A DNA stretch of 62,096 nt, taken from JABMPO01 sp964539785 (lineage in GTDB: Bacteria > Fidelibacterota > Marinisomatia > Marinisomatales > TCS56). The stretch spans positions 1 through 62,096 of the forward strand of contig CAZIJQ010000007.1 of the NCBI GenBank assembly GCA_964539785.1, given 5' to 3'. Position numbers and translations under genes: made by a program. Below are positions 8,684-17,422 of the stretch, one piece after another (within the stretch, counting starts at the first letter, position 1; every line of letters begins with the position of its first letter). The notes beneath the pieces were generated by a model, which worked only from the letters and a program-made list of their open reading frames with translations, did no database searches and was not told the origin of the DNA.

Positions 8684-10153
8684 TCAGCTATCAGATACCT
8701 GATAATTCGGAGCCTCCTTCACGATTCTTACTTCATGAGGGTGGCTTTCTTTTATACCGGCGGTTGTAATCTGTACAAATTCGCAGTTGGAATGAAATTC
8801 CTTGATCGTGCGAACACCACTATAACCCATTGCCGCCCGCACACCACCCAGTAATTGATGGATGCTGTTCCGGACCAATCCGCGATATGGTACCATTCCT
8901 TCGATGCCTTCCGGCACTAATTTGGTGGCTTCAGCCCCTTCCTGAAAATAACGGTCGCCACTACCCTGTTTCATGGCGCCAAGCGATCCCATGCCGCGAT
9001 AGGCTTTATACTGCCGTCCTTCGTATAATATAGTTTCACCGGGACTTTCATCCATTCCGGCCAGCAGATTTCCCAACATGACAATGTTTGCTCCGGCTGC
9101 CAGAGATTTGGCAATATCACCACTGTAGCGTATACCGCCATCGGCGATTACCGGTATATCGTACTTTGTGGCTCCATCGACGCAATCCATGATTGCCGTA
9201 AGTTGCGGAACTCCCATACCGGCAATAATCCGGGTAGTACAACTGGCACCGGCACCGATTCCTACTTTCACGCAATCCACTCCGGCATCAATTAAAGCTT
9301 TGGTACCATCGGGGGTGGCAACATTACCGGCAATTATTCCTGTTTCCGGCAAAGCGGATTTTATTTTTTCAACTATTTTCAATACACCGGCCGAATGCCC
9401 GTGGGCAGTATCAATAACCAACACATCGACGGATGCAGCAGCCAGCGCCTGGGCCCGTTCCAGAGAATCTGCGGTAACTCCCACGGCAGCGCCAACCCGC
9501 AAACGGCCATTGTTATCCGTGCAGGCATTAGGAAACTGTTCTTTCTTCTGAATATCTTTTACCGTGATCAGTCCGACTAATTCACCGCTCTGATCTACAA
9601 CCAGCAATTTTTCAATACGATGCTTCTGCAGAATTTCCCGGGCCGTGTCAAGAGTAGTCCCTGGTGGTACTGTCACCAGATTTTCGGATGTCATCCGGTC
9701 CCGAACCAGCAATGAAAGGTTGGTTTCAAAACGAATATCGCGATTGGTGAGAATCCCGATCAGCCTTCCACTATCCACCACCGGTAACCCGCTGATGCGA
9801 TATTTTGCCATTAATTCCCGGGCTTCACCAATGGTTCTATCGGCAGTGAGGGTGATAGGATTCAATATCATTCCGCTCTCGGAGCGTTTCACCTGGTTAA
9901 CCATCTCGGCTTGCTGTTGAATGGTAAGGTTTTTGTGAATGATACCGATTCCACCTTCCCGGGCCAGGGCTTTGGCCATGGCCGTCTCGGTAACCGTATC
10001 CATAGCAGCGCTGAGGATGGGAATATTTAAAGCAATATTTTTCGTGAGATTGGTTTTAATATCAACATCCCGCGGTAAAACCTGCGAAGCCTGTGGAACC
10101 AGCAGAACATCGTCAAATGTTAGAGCGGTTTTGAATGGAGGTCTGTTTCTCAT
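8684..10153 (-). CDS. guaB: Inosine-5'-monophosphate dehydrogenase
   Basis: A 489-residue IMPDH that oxidises IMP to XMP with NAD+, the committed step of GMP synthesis. The TIM barrel begins with LTFDDVLLVPQ. Two CBS domains are inserted at about residues 95-205. The catalytic loop GIGAGASCTTRI, with the nucleophilic Cys at about residue 305, is intact, as are the IMP-phosphate site (IADGGIRYSGD) and the flap with YRGMGS and YRG. Length is standard for bacterial enzymes. The start is preceded by CGGAG. It follows the ammonia-lyase gene with a 74-base gap and faces rpsT. Confidence 0.97.
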   Translation of the reverse strand: MRNRPPFKTALTFDDVLLVPQASQVLPRDVDIKTNLTKNIALNIPILSAAMDTVTETAMAKALAREGGIGIIHKNLTIQQQAEMVNQVKRSESGMILNPITLTADRTIGEARELMAKYRISGLPVVDSGRLIGILTNRDIRFETNLSLLVRDRMTSENLVTVPPGTTLDTAREILQKHRIEKLLVVDQSGELVGLITVKDIQKKEQFPNACTDNNGRLRVGAAVGVTADSLERAQALAAASVDVLVIDTAHGHSAGVLKIVEKIKSALPETGIIAGNVATPDGTKALIDAGVDCVKVGIGAGASCTTRIIAGMGVPQLTAIMDCVDGATKYDIPVIADGGIRYSGDIAKSLAAGANIVMLGNLLAGMDESPGETILYEGRQYKAYRGMGSLGAMKQGSGDRYFQEGAEATKLVPEGIEGMVPYRGLVRNSIHQLLGGVRAAMGYSGVRTIKEFHSNCEFVQITTAGIKESHPHEVRIVKEAPNYQVSDS

Positions 10154-10227
10154 AACCGAGCTCCGGTTTTAGTATTTAATAAATACAGGATCGCCATTTT
10201 TCCTGCGATCCATTTTAGTCAAATTTA

Positions 10228-11751
10228 CTATTCCAGGCTGCCAATTGCTTTTTCGACCGCTTCGAGAATCTCACCGGATTTCACAACGGCTTTCATGGTT
10301 GTATGGTCCGGATACAAGGGGCGATCAATGTCCAGAAATTCCACATGCTTCCGGATCACATCCTTAGCAACTTGTGAACCCTTACCGGGCTTGAATTCAC
10401 GGAAATCCAATGCCTGAGCGGCAGCCATAAATTCAATTCCCAGTATACCATAAGCGTTATCGATAATTTGACCGGTTTTAATGGCCGTATTCATTCCCAT
10501 GGAAACAAAATCTTCCTGGTCGGCGGCAGCAGGTATCGATTGAATGGACGCCGGCGCCGATAATATTCGCTGCTCAACTATCAAGGTATCGGCGGTGTAC
10601 TGGCTCAACATCATTCCTGAAAACATGCCTGCACCTTTGGTCAAAAATGACGGCAGCCCCACGCTCAGGGCGGGGTTGGTCAGGCGGTTCAATCGCCGCT
10701 CAGAAAGTACGCTGACCATCGTGACGGCAGCGCCCACCATATCCATGGGCAGCGAAACCGGTGAACCCTGGAAATTGGCCCCGGTCAGAGTCAGTTTAAA
10801 TTCGGGCAAAAATATTGGGTTATCCCCTACTCCATTCAATTCAATTTCGACTTGCTGCCGGGCATGTTTAATAGCATCATGGGCGGCACCAATCACCTGG
10901 GGCGAGGAACGCATGGAATAGGCATCCTGCACCTTTACCTTAATTTTTCCAGTCTGGAGATCACTGCCGGCAACACATTTATTAATTGCGTTGGCCGTAC
11001 GAACCGCACCTGCAAAACCCCGTATTTGATGCAATCTTTCATCATACGGTTTTAAGTTCCCCATTAAGGCTTCGATGGTCATGGCGGCCGCTATTTCGGC
11101 CTGTTTCAACCAGCGATTAATATCATAAAGATGAATGGCGCTCATAGCAGTTAATAAATTTGAACCATTGATGGTGGCCAGTCCATCGCGGGCCTCTAAA
11201 CCCGGCACCGGAATACCGGCACGCTCCAAAGCTTCCCGGCCCGGATATTGTTCGCCCTGGTAATAAGCTTCCCCTTCCCCCATCATTAATAATGCGATCT
11301 GCGACATGGGCGCCAGATCACCACAGGCTCCTACCGACCCCTTCTGACAAACCACGGGAGTCACACCTTTATTCAGCATATCGATCAAAGTCTGAGTTAT
11401 CTCCGGGCGGCAGCCGGAATTTCCATGGGCGTGTACATTGATTCGCCCCACCATCGCTCCGCGAACATATTCGATTGGAGCCGGATCACCGATTCCTGCA
11501 GCGTGGTTATAGATCAAGTATTTCTGAAAATCTTTGACCTGGTCATCGTCCAGTACAACTTCCGAGAATTCACCGATCCCGGTATTTACACCATACATGA
11601 TTTCACGGGCCAGTACTTTTTCCTCCAACATGGCCCGGCAAATTTTAATTCTTTCCAGGGCTTCGGGAGCCAGCTCAATCTGCTCGCCAAAACGCGCTAC
11701 CCTTACTAATTGATCGATAGTTAAGCCTGAACCCTTTAATACAATTGCCAT
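10228..11751 (-). CDS. hutH: Histidine/aromatic ammonia-lyase, MIO type, with Ala-Cys-Gly at the cofactor site
   Basis: A 507-residue member of the HAL/PAL superfamily, which deaminates histidine to urocanate (or aromatic amino acids) using an MIO cofactor made from an internal tripeptide. Diagnostic parts are YGVNTGIG (53-60), YNHAAGIG with H83, and GSVGACGDLAPM. The cofactor tripeptide is Ala142-Cys143-Gly144 instead of Ala-Ser-Gly; the Cys codon is at 11323-11325. QEDFVSM with Glu413 matches the histidase-type glutamate rather than the Gln of phenylalanine lyases, so histidase is the best guess. No hutU, hutI or hutG gene is nearby, which leaves tyrosine/phenylalanine lyase or aminomutase possible. 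A strong ribosome site (AAAGGAG) precedes the ATG. Confidence 0.82.
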   Translation of the reverse strand: MAIVLKGSGLTIDQLVRVARFGEQIELAPEALERIKICRAMLEEKVLAREIMYGVNTGIGEFSEVVLDDDQVKDFQKYLIYNHAAGIGDPAPIEYVRGAMVGRINVHAHGNSGCRPEITQTLIDMLNKGVTPVVCQKGSVGACGDLAPMSQIALLMMGEGEAYYQGEQYPGREALERAGIPVPGLEARDGLATINGSNLLTAMSAIHLYDINRWLKQAEIAAAMTIEALMGNLKPYDERLHQIRGFAGAVRTANAINKCVAGSDLQTGKIKVKVQDAYSMRSSPQVIGAAHDAIKHARQQVEIELNGVGDNPIFLPEFKLTLTGANFQGSPVSLPMDMVGAAVTMVSVLSERRLNRLTNPALSVGLPSFLTKGAGMFSGMMLSQYTADTLIVEQRILSAPASIQSIPAAADQEDFVSMGMNTAIKTGQIIDNAYGILGIEFMAAAQALDFREFKPGKGSQVAKDVIRKHVEFLDIDRPLYPDHTTMKAVVKSGEILEAVEKAIGSLE

Positions 11752-12235
11752 ACCTGTCTCCTTTAACCGGTTGGTTTATTAATTGGCTGATCAGCAGCAT
11801 TCCCCCACGGGTAATTCATCTTCTTCAGTACGGATGAAGCGTGGAATTTAGGTCGCTAAAAATGCCGTTCCAATAATTCCCAGCGGGATAATACTATTTC
11901 TTAATTATTTCTGCGATTTGCTTCCTGAATCGCGGAAGGATAAACTGATTTATACAATTTGGTTTAATACATTGACATTGGGGAGAGTGAGGTAAATTTC
12001 TATGCGAGCAGAAGTAAAATAGCACTAGATGGAAAATAATAACAATATTTTACCTGTTTGTATAACCAATGTTATAATTGGTGGTAGTATTTTCAAGTAT
12101 ATCCTAAAACGACTAATGTCCTGTCAAGCGGGAAGAGTGATATGAGTCAAAATTTTCCACTATATTCACAAGTTTGGTAACAATATTTCATAGGCACCTT
12201 TAATCTGAATTTCAAAATAGGATGAGAAGTAGACA
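11752..12235. other. Long AT-rich intergenic region before the plus-strand insert
   Basis: About 480 bases between the divergent hutH and PQQ-propeller genes hold no credible reading frame. The part next to hutH holds its leader. The middle has ATTGACATTGGG (11971-11982), which recurs upstream of the second PQQ gene. Further on a TATAAT sits inside a small palindrome (see 12050-12082). Otherwise no RNA gene or repeat is recognised. Confidence 0.5.
12050..12082 (+). promoter_or_regulatory. Candidate promoter with an operator-like palindrome
   Basis: A perfect TATAAT (12073-12078) lies inside the inverted repeat ACCAAT (12065-12070) / ATTGGT (12077-12082). A poor -35 (TTACCT, 12050-12055) lies 17 bases upstream. 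A regulator binding the palindrome would cover the -10. The direction fits the gene at 12236, about 155 bases on. Confidence 0.35.
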
Positions 12236-14008
12236 ATGCTAAAAAGCAGAAAACAAAAACTATCTGGCGCCTCAACTCTGCAGATGCCACTCCGGCTGTG
12301 GCCCGGTGTTGTTATCGTGATGTTGCAATGGTTACTCAGGTTTGGTATTCCTATTGTAATTACCGATGCTATTGCTCTTATGATCGGGGTTTTTGGTGGG
12401 TTTCTCTGTGGGTTGGTTATTCTCGTGTGGTGGGCATTCTTTAGCCGGGCGCCTTTGTTTGAGCGCTGGAGTGCCATTGTATTGATGATAGTTGCGCTAA
12501 TCGTGACATCAAGTTTCATCCACGAGTCGATAGCGACAGCCATGCAGGGGATGATGTTCGTCATTTATTCCATCCCGGTAATGAGTCTCGCTTTTGTCGT
12601 CTGGGCGGTTACCAGCAGACACCTCTCTAATAGACATCGACGTGCATCGATGGTCGCTACCATCCTGCTTGCGTCCGGAATGTGGATGCTTCTTCGGACC
12701 GATGGCATGACCGGCGACGCCCGTCATGATTTTGCGTGGCGATGGTCGGAAACGGCTGAAGAACGCTTCCTGGCTCAAGCCGAAGACAAATCATTGGCGA
12801 TCCCATCGGCTCTGGCAACAGCGGAGACCAAAACTGACTGGCCTGGCTTTCGCGGACCTAATCGCGATGGCATCATCCACGGTGTGCGGATCAAGACTGA
12901 TTGGTCTGCATCGCCACCGGTCGAACTATGGCGCCGGCCAATCGGACCGGGTTGTTCTTCCTTTGCGGTCCGGGGCGACTTCCTCTACACCCAGGAGCAG
13001 CACGGTGATGACGAAGTCGTTGCCTGCTACAATTTAACCACCGGTGAACCGGTGTGGAAGCACCGTGATGCGGCCCGGTTCTGGGATTCGCATGCCGGTG
13101 CAGGTCCTCGTGCGACACCGACCATCAGTGGCGGTCGTGTATACACATTCGGAGCGACCGGAATCCTGAACGTACTCAACACCAGGGATGGCACTATCAT
13201 CTGGTCGCGTAACGCTGCCTCCGACACTGATGCTAAGGATTCAGGTTGGGGCTTTACGAGCTCACCATTGGTTGTAGACGATGTCGTTATCGTCGCTGCT
13301 ACAGGTAAGCTTGTGGCATACGATCTAAACACTGGTTATCCCCGCTGGTTCGGCCCTGACGGTGGCGACAGCTATAGCTCGCCACATCTAATAACGATCG
13401 ATGGAGTCACACAGGTACTACTTATGAGTCAAGTTGGAGCAACCAGCTTTGCAACAGTCGACGGCGCGCTGCTCTGGGAATACCCGTGGCCGGGGGGTCG
13501 TATAGTACAACCGGCCCTGACAGCGGACGGCGATCTCCTGCTTAGCGCTGGGGAAAGAAAAGGTATGCGCCGTATAGCGGTCGCACATGGTCCCGACGGC
13601 TGGAAAACCAAAAAACGCTGGACGTCACGTGGGCTGAATCCTGAATTCAATGACTTTGTCATCCATAAAGGTTATGCCTTTGGCTTTGATGGTCCTAAAC
13701 TCGCCTGCATCGACGTCAAAGATGGCAAGCGCAAGTGGAAAAACGGACGCTACGGCGGTCAACTAATCCTGTTGGCTGACCAAGACTTGTTGCTGGTACT
13801 GTCAGAGAAGGGTGAACTGGCGCTGGTTGCCGCGGCTCCCGACAAGTTTACTGAGCTTGCTCGTTTCCCGGCAATCGAGGGCAAGACCTGGAACCACCCG
13901 GTACTGGTCGGGGACGTCCTGCTGGTTCGCAACACCCAGGAGATGGTCGCGTTCCGGCTGGCCATTGTGGGCGGATCACGGAAGTTGCCTTCACAGCCAT
14001 CGACATGA
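12236..14008 (+). CDS. Membrane-anchored PQQ-type beta-propeller protein
   Basis: A 590-residue protein. About four hydrophobic helices fill residues 20-150, followed by a PQQ-like (BamB-like) eight-blade propeller in which DWPGFRGPNRDGI opens the first blade. Repeats such as VYTFGATGILNVLNTRDGTIIWSR and VAYDLNTGYPRWFG have the typical G-x-L/V-x-A-x-D/N-x-x-T-G-x-x-x-W core. Similar proteins are abundant in Planctomycetes and Acidobacteria, where the propeller lies outside the cytoplasm; a catalytic role is usually unproven. The gene is visibly richer in G+C at third codon positions than its flanks, and it lies on the opposite strand to its neighbours, so transfer is likely. The ATG has only a distant AGGA. 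Confidence 0.8.
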   Translation: MLKSRKQKLSGASTLQMPLRLWPGVVIVMLQWLLRFGIPIVITDAIALMIGVFGGFLCGLVILVWWAFFSRAPLFERWSAIVLMIVALIVTSSFIHESIATAMQGMMFVIYSIPVMSLAFVVWAVTSRHLSNRHRRASMVATILLASGMWMLLRTDGMTGDARHDFAWRWSETAEERFLAQAEDKSLAIPSALATAETKTDWPGFRGPNRDGIIHGVRIKTDWSASPPVELWRRPIGPGCSSFAVRGDFLYTQEQHGDDEVVACYNLTTGEPVWKHRDAARFWDSHAGAGPRATPTISGGRVYTFGATGILNVLNTRDGTIIWSRNAASDTDAKDSGWGFTSSPLVVDDVVIVAATGKLVAYDLNTGYPRWFGPDGGDSYSSPHLITIDGVTQVLLMSQVGATSFATVDGALLWEYPWPGGRIVQPALTADGDLLLSAGERKGMRRIAVAHGPDGWKTKKRWTSRGLNPEFNDFVIHKGYAFGFDGPKLACIDVKDGKRKWKNGRYGGQLILLADQDLLLVLSEKGELALVAAAPDKFTELARFPAIEGKTWNHPVLVGDVLLVRNTQEMVAFRLAIVGGSRKLPSQPST

Positions 14009-14038
14009 TAATAGTTATTAAGTAAGAATAACTATCAT
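14005..14038 (+). terminator. Stem-loop after the propeller gene
   Basis: The inverted repeat starts at the stop codon. ATGAT-(AAT)-AGTTATT at 14005-14019 pairs with AATAACTATCAT at 14027-14038, giving a 12-pair stem with a 3-base bulge and a short loop. It is AT-rich and lacks a following T tract, so it may be an inefficient terminator or an mRNA-end stabiliser. Confidence 0.35.
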
Positions 14039-14153
14039 AAAAGCGAAAGTCGCGATGAGCAGAATAGAAATTTGGCTAATGTATCCAATCAAGTCTGCGA
14101 ATAATCCCTGAGCCAACATCTTTAAGTACGATACATAAAATTTAGAGTAAGTA

Positions 14154-14576
14154 ATGAAAGATAATGATCCAAAACTTTATCAAATATCACATATAATTGT
14201 TGGGGTGAGTATTATGCTGATCATTGCAGCAATTCATGTATTTAGAATCGGCAGCTATCTGAGTGGAAAATCATACCTATTGTATTACAGCTTTGCCTCC
14301 GACATGATCATTCCATTTGGAGTGTATTTTCTGTTAAGTATTAACGAAGTGCAAATTCGATTTCTGAGAAAGTGGCAAACGAAAGCTATCATTGTATTTG
14401 GAATATCAACATTTACTGAAATTATGCAAGCTTTTGGAATTTACTTTTTAGGCGTTACGTTCGACCTTATTGACATATTGATGTTCGGCATAGGAGTAGC
14501 AGTTGCCGTGTTTTTAGACAAACAAATTTTTGAACGGTTTATACCGCATTGGAAATTAAATAATGTAAATGGATAA
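14154..14576 (+). CDS. VanZ-like small polytopic membrane protein
   Basis: A 140-residue protein with about four hydrophobic segments. The layout SDMIIPFGVYFLL, then TEIMQAFGIYFLG, then FDLIDILMFGIGV reproduces the VanZ-like pattern of a D/H-containing helix, an E-x-x-Q helix and a D-x-x-D/N helix ending in Gly. VanZ proteins were named for teicoplanin resistance but most have no known role. The gene is AT-rich, unlike the G+C-rich propeller gene before it, and its stop lies 26 bases from the convergent dinG-type gene. The family match is by eye and moderate. Confidence 0.5.
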   Translation: MKDNDPKLYQISHIIVGVSIMLIIAAIHVFRIGSYLSGKSYLLYYSFASDMIIPFGVYFLLSINEVQIRFLRKWQTKAIIVFGISTFTEIMQAFGIYFLGVTFDLIDILMFGIGVAVAVFLDKQIFERFIPHWKLNNVNG

Positions 14577-14602
14577 AACTTTCTACGCCGTAACAAGCTG
14601 CT

Positions 14603-17422
14603 CTAAAACAATAACTCATGAACATTATGAAATACCGACATGGGTGTAGGAATTACATCACGGAAAAAACTCCCATAACGCTTGGATACAATCCGATCAT
14701 CCAGCACGATAAAAATTCCATCATCGTAGGTCGTCCGGATTAGGCGGCCAAATCCCTGCCGGAATTTGATTACGGCCTCCGGTACGGAATATTCCAGAAA
14801 CGAATTCCGTCCTTCAGCATTCAGCATTTCCGCATAGGCTTTGATCAATGGTTCGGTGGGTACATCGAAGGGTAGCTTGGTGATAATCAAAATCTCCAAT
14901 AATTCACCCGGTAAATCCACCCCTTCCCAGAAAGCGTTTGTGCCCAGTAAAATTCCATTAGGCGATTCCGCCATACCTTTGATCAGTGAAAAACGCGAGA
15001 CGCTGGAACGCTGGGCAAAAATCGGCAGATCCCGCCCTTCCGGTTTCTGGCGTAGAGCCGCATAGCAACCATTCAGCATTGCCCAGGAAGTGAACAGCAC
15101 CATTATTTTTTTATCATGATGTTTATGTAACTGGTAAATCAACTCAGCAATATAGCCGTGGTCTTTACTGCCATTTGGATTGCCGGCTAACTGCAGGTAC
15201 TGTACCTGGGCGTTATAATCAAACGGGCTGGATACTTCTTTGGTTACAACATTTGTTAGCTCAACGCTATCCAGACCGGTTCGGCCCAGAAAATAATCGA
15301 ACGAGTCATCTATCCGTAACGTAGCAGAAGTCAAAACAGCGCTGTCAAGTATGGCAAACAGATTGGTTAACAAGTCATTTGACACATCAATGGGAGCGGC
15401 ACAAATATTCAGCGCTAATTCCGGTGTTTTACGCCCAAAGCTGCGGTAACGCCCGGCCAGCCAATAGACCCAATCTTTCATCTGGTTGCTGGTAACCATG
15501 GTCAGAATTTCGCTGATCTCGGATAACTGCTGCCGGGATTGATCGAACACCTGAATCAAATCCAGATAATCGCCGCTATCTTTATCGATCCGTTGCAATT
15601 CGGCTATTATTTTGAGGGTTGTGCCAGTTAATGCCTTTAACTCTCTCAATAAAGTATCGATTTCACTATGAACCCCACCAAATTCCTCTGGCAGGGAATC
15701 CAGCATTTTTTTCTCAACATAGGGAGCATTCAATCGGAAGCGGCTGGCTACCTGTGAAATATATTCTGCAAAAAAACTGGTATTGGCTGTGGTAACCTGA
15801 GCCACATCTTCCTGCAAATCAGACAACGGCTTCTCCAGCACCGAATGCAATTTCGCCAGCTCCTTCAATCGATTCTTCAGTCGCACCGATCCGCTGGCGC
15901 TGGGGTCAATTCGTTGGGTCAATGCGGGGATAGTGTATTGATCAATGCTGACGGTAAATTGGCTATAGGCTGCGCTAACCAGATTATGCGCCTCATCAAT
16001 TATCACCGATTCAAAAGGCGGTAACACACCAGGGTTATTTAATTCTGAGAGCAGCAGGGCGTGATTAACCACAATCACCCGGGCGTTAAAAGTGCTGCGG
16101 CGGAGCGGACCGAAAAAACAGCCTTTGTGGCGGGCACATAGCGGAGATGTACAAAATCCCGGTTCACTGCGGATCATGGCAGCAACTCGATTCTGACGAA
16201 AACTCCAGAAACCGGTACACTCCGATAAGTCGCCGGTTTGAGTCCAATCCAGCCAAACAATCAGCGGCAACAGGCTTTCAACTTCAACCGGGCTTAGATT
16301 TTTGTTGGCATCAGAAATCACCCAGCCCAATCGGGTGCGACAGATATAATTATTCCGTCCTTTCAACATTACCGCATCAATATCCACATCCAGGGCTTGT
16401 GCCAGTAATGGTAAATCTTTGTAGAACAACTGATCCTGTAAATGTTTGGTATGACAGGATACGATGGTGGGTCCGTTATCAGTGGACGAATAACTGCGTT
16501 TTAAAGCCGGATATAAATACGCCAGGGTTTTTCCCAATCCGGTTCCGGCCTCGGCAACGGCTATTTTATTATCACTAAGAGTCCCATCAATGAATCGCGC
16601 GTAATCGATCTGTTCGTGCCGCTGTTCGAATCCAGGGAGAATTTTATTCAACAGACCATCTTTGGCAAAAACTTCATCTACCGAATATTCAAGTTTGTCA
16701 ACTGTACCACGATAAACGAATTGATTGGAATTCTGGGTTTTATCAATCTTGGAAACGGTCAGCCCGGTCTTTAAATCACCTTTTTTAGTCAGGGCATTAG
16801 CCAGATTCACATATAACGATTTGTTCATAATCGTGCTGTTTTTCAGAATTTCCAGGATTTTAGTAATCGTTCCCAATGGATAACTGGCAGCTTCCTCAAT
16901 GAGGCTCATGAAAACATTAGCGCAATTAATTGTATCCTGCTCGGCCCGATGGGAGCCTTTTGCGGTGAAACCGAAATACTCAGCCACTGTTCCCAGATTG
17001 TGGGCCGGCCTGAAAAACAGAAAAGCCCGGCTCAATTGGAGGGTATCGTATAATTCATGTTCAACGGCAGGTTTTTCGTAACGTTGACGCAGCGCTTTCA
17101 GAAAAGCAGTATCAAATGGCGTGTTATGCGCTACCAATGGAGCATCACCGAGAAAATCCAGAAAATCAGCAACGATTTCAGCTTCCGGCGGCGCATCCTT
17201 GACCATGTCATTAGTTATCCCGGTAATATCCGCAATCTCAGGGGAAATTTGTCGTCCGGGATTTATTAGGGTCACAAATTTGTCAACCTGCTCCCCTTCC
17301 TCAAATCGCAAAGCGGCAATTTCGATCAAACGATCTTCTTCGGCGCTTAGTCCGGTTGTTTCAAAATCAAATGCAATAAAGGTTCCCAGGTTCAGGGAAG
17401 TCAATAAATCAGATCGTTTCAT
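14603..17422 (-). CDS. DinG-type 4Fe-4S helicase fused to a DnaQ-like 3'-5' exonuclease
   Basis: 939 residues in two parts. Residues 1-180 form a DEDDh exonuclease: D19 and E21 in AFDFETTGL, HNTPFDTAF near 98, and HRAEQDT near 153. The rest is an XPD/DinG-like superfamily 2 helicase with Walker A AGTGLGKT, the DEAH box IIDEAHNL, and C-terminal motifs GTNAFWEGVDLPG and RQGFGRLIR. Between Walker A and the DEAH box are the iron-sulfur cysteines: one in NNYICRTR and then C-x4-C-x5-C (CTSPLCARHKGC), the spacing I recall for E. coli DinG. It should unwind 5'-tailed DNA, R-loops or forks; the exonuclease may trim 3' ends. The start shares a base with the reductase stop in a TAATG. Confidence 0.9.
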   Translation of the reverse strand: MKRSDLLTSLNLGTFIAFDFETTGLSAEEDRLIEIAALRFEEGEQVDKFVTLINPGRQISPEIADITGITNDMVKDAPPEAEIVADFLDFLGDAPLVAHNTPFDTAFLKALRQRYEKPAVEHELYDTLQLSRAFLFFRPAHNLGTVAEYFGFTAKGSHRAEQDTINCANVFMSLIEEAASYPLGTITKILEILKNSTIMNKSLYVNLANALTKKGDLKTGLTVSKIDKTQNSNQFVYRGTVDKLEYSVDEVFAKDGLLNKILPGFEQRHEQIDYARFIDGTLSDNKIAVAEAGTGLGKTLAYLYPALKRSYSSTDNGPTIVSCHTKHLQDQLFYKDLPLLAQALDVDIDAVMLKGRNNYICRTRLGWVISDANKNLSPVEVESLLPLIVWLDWTQTGDLSECTGFWSFRQNRVAAMIRSEPGFCTSPLCARHKGCFFGPLRRSTFNARVIVVNHALLLSELNNPGVLPPFESVIIDEAHNLVSAAYSQFTVSIDQYTIPALTQRIDPSASGSVRLKNRLKELAKLHSVLEKPLSDLQEDVAQVTTANTSFFAEYISQVASRFRLNAPYVEKKMLDSLPEEFGGVHSEIDTLLRELKALTGTTLKIIAELQRIDKDSGDYLDLIQVFDQSRQQLSEISEILTMVTSNQMKDWVYWLAGRYRSFGRKTPELALNICAAPIDVSNDLLTNLFAILDSAVLTSATLRIDDSFDYFLGRTGLDSVELTNVVTKEVSSPFDYNAQVQYLQLAGNPNGSKDHGYIAELIYQLHKHHDKKIMVLFTSWAMLNGCYAALRQKPEGRDLPIFAQRSSVSRFSLIKGMAESPNGILLGTNAFWEGVDLPGELLEILIITKLPFDVPTEPLIKAYAEMLNAEGRNSFLEYSVPEAVIKFRQGFGRLIRTTYDDGIFIVLDDRIVSKRYGSFFRDVIPTPMSVFHNVHELLF

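Noticed and set aside
9168..9551. Plus-strand frame of 127 codons within guaB
   Set aside because: Antisense shadow of a perfectly conserved IMP dehydrogenase; no family features.
12166..12564. Minus-strand frame of 132 codons at the start of the propeller gene
   Set aside because: It overlaps the N-terminal helices of the plus-strand protein on the opposite strand; its sequence has no recognisable domain.
16147..16578. Plus-strand frame of 143 codons inside the helicase gene
   Set aside because: It is antisense to conserved helicase motifs including the Fe-S cysteines.
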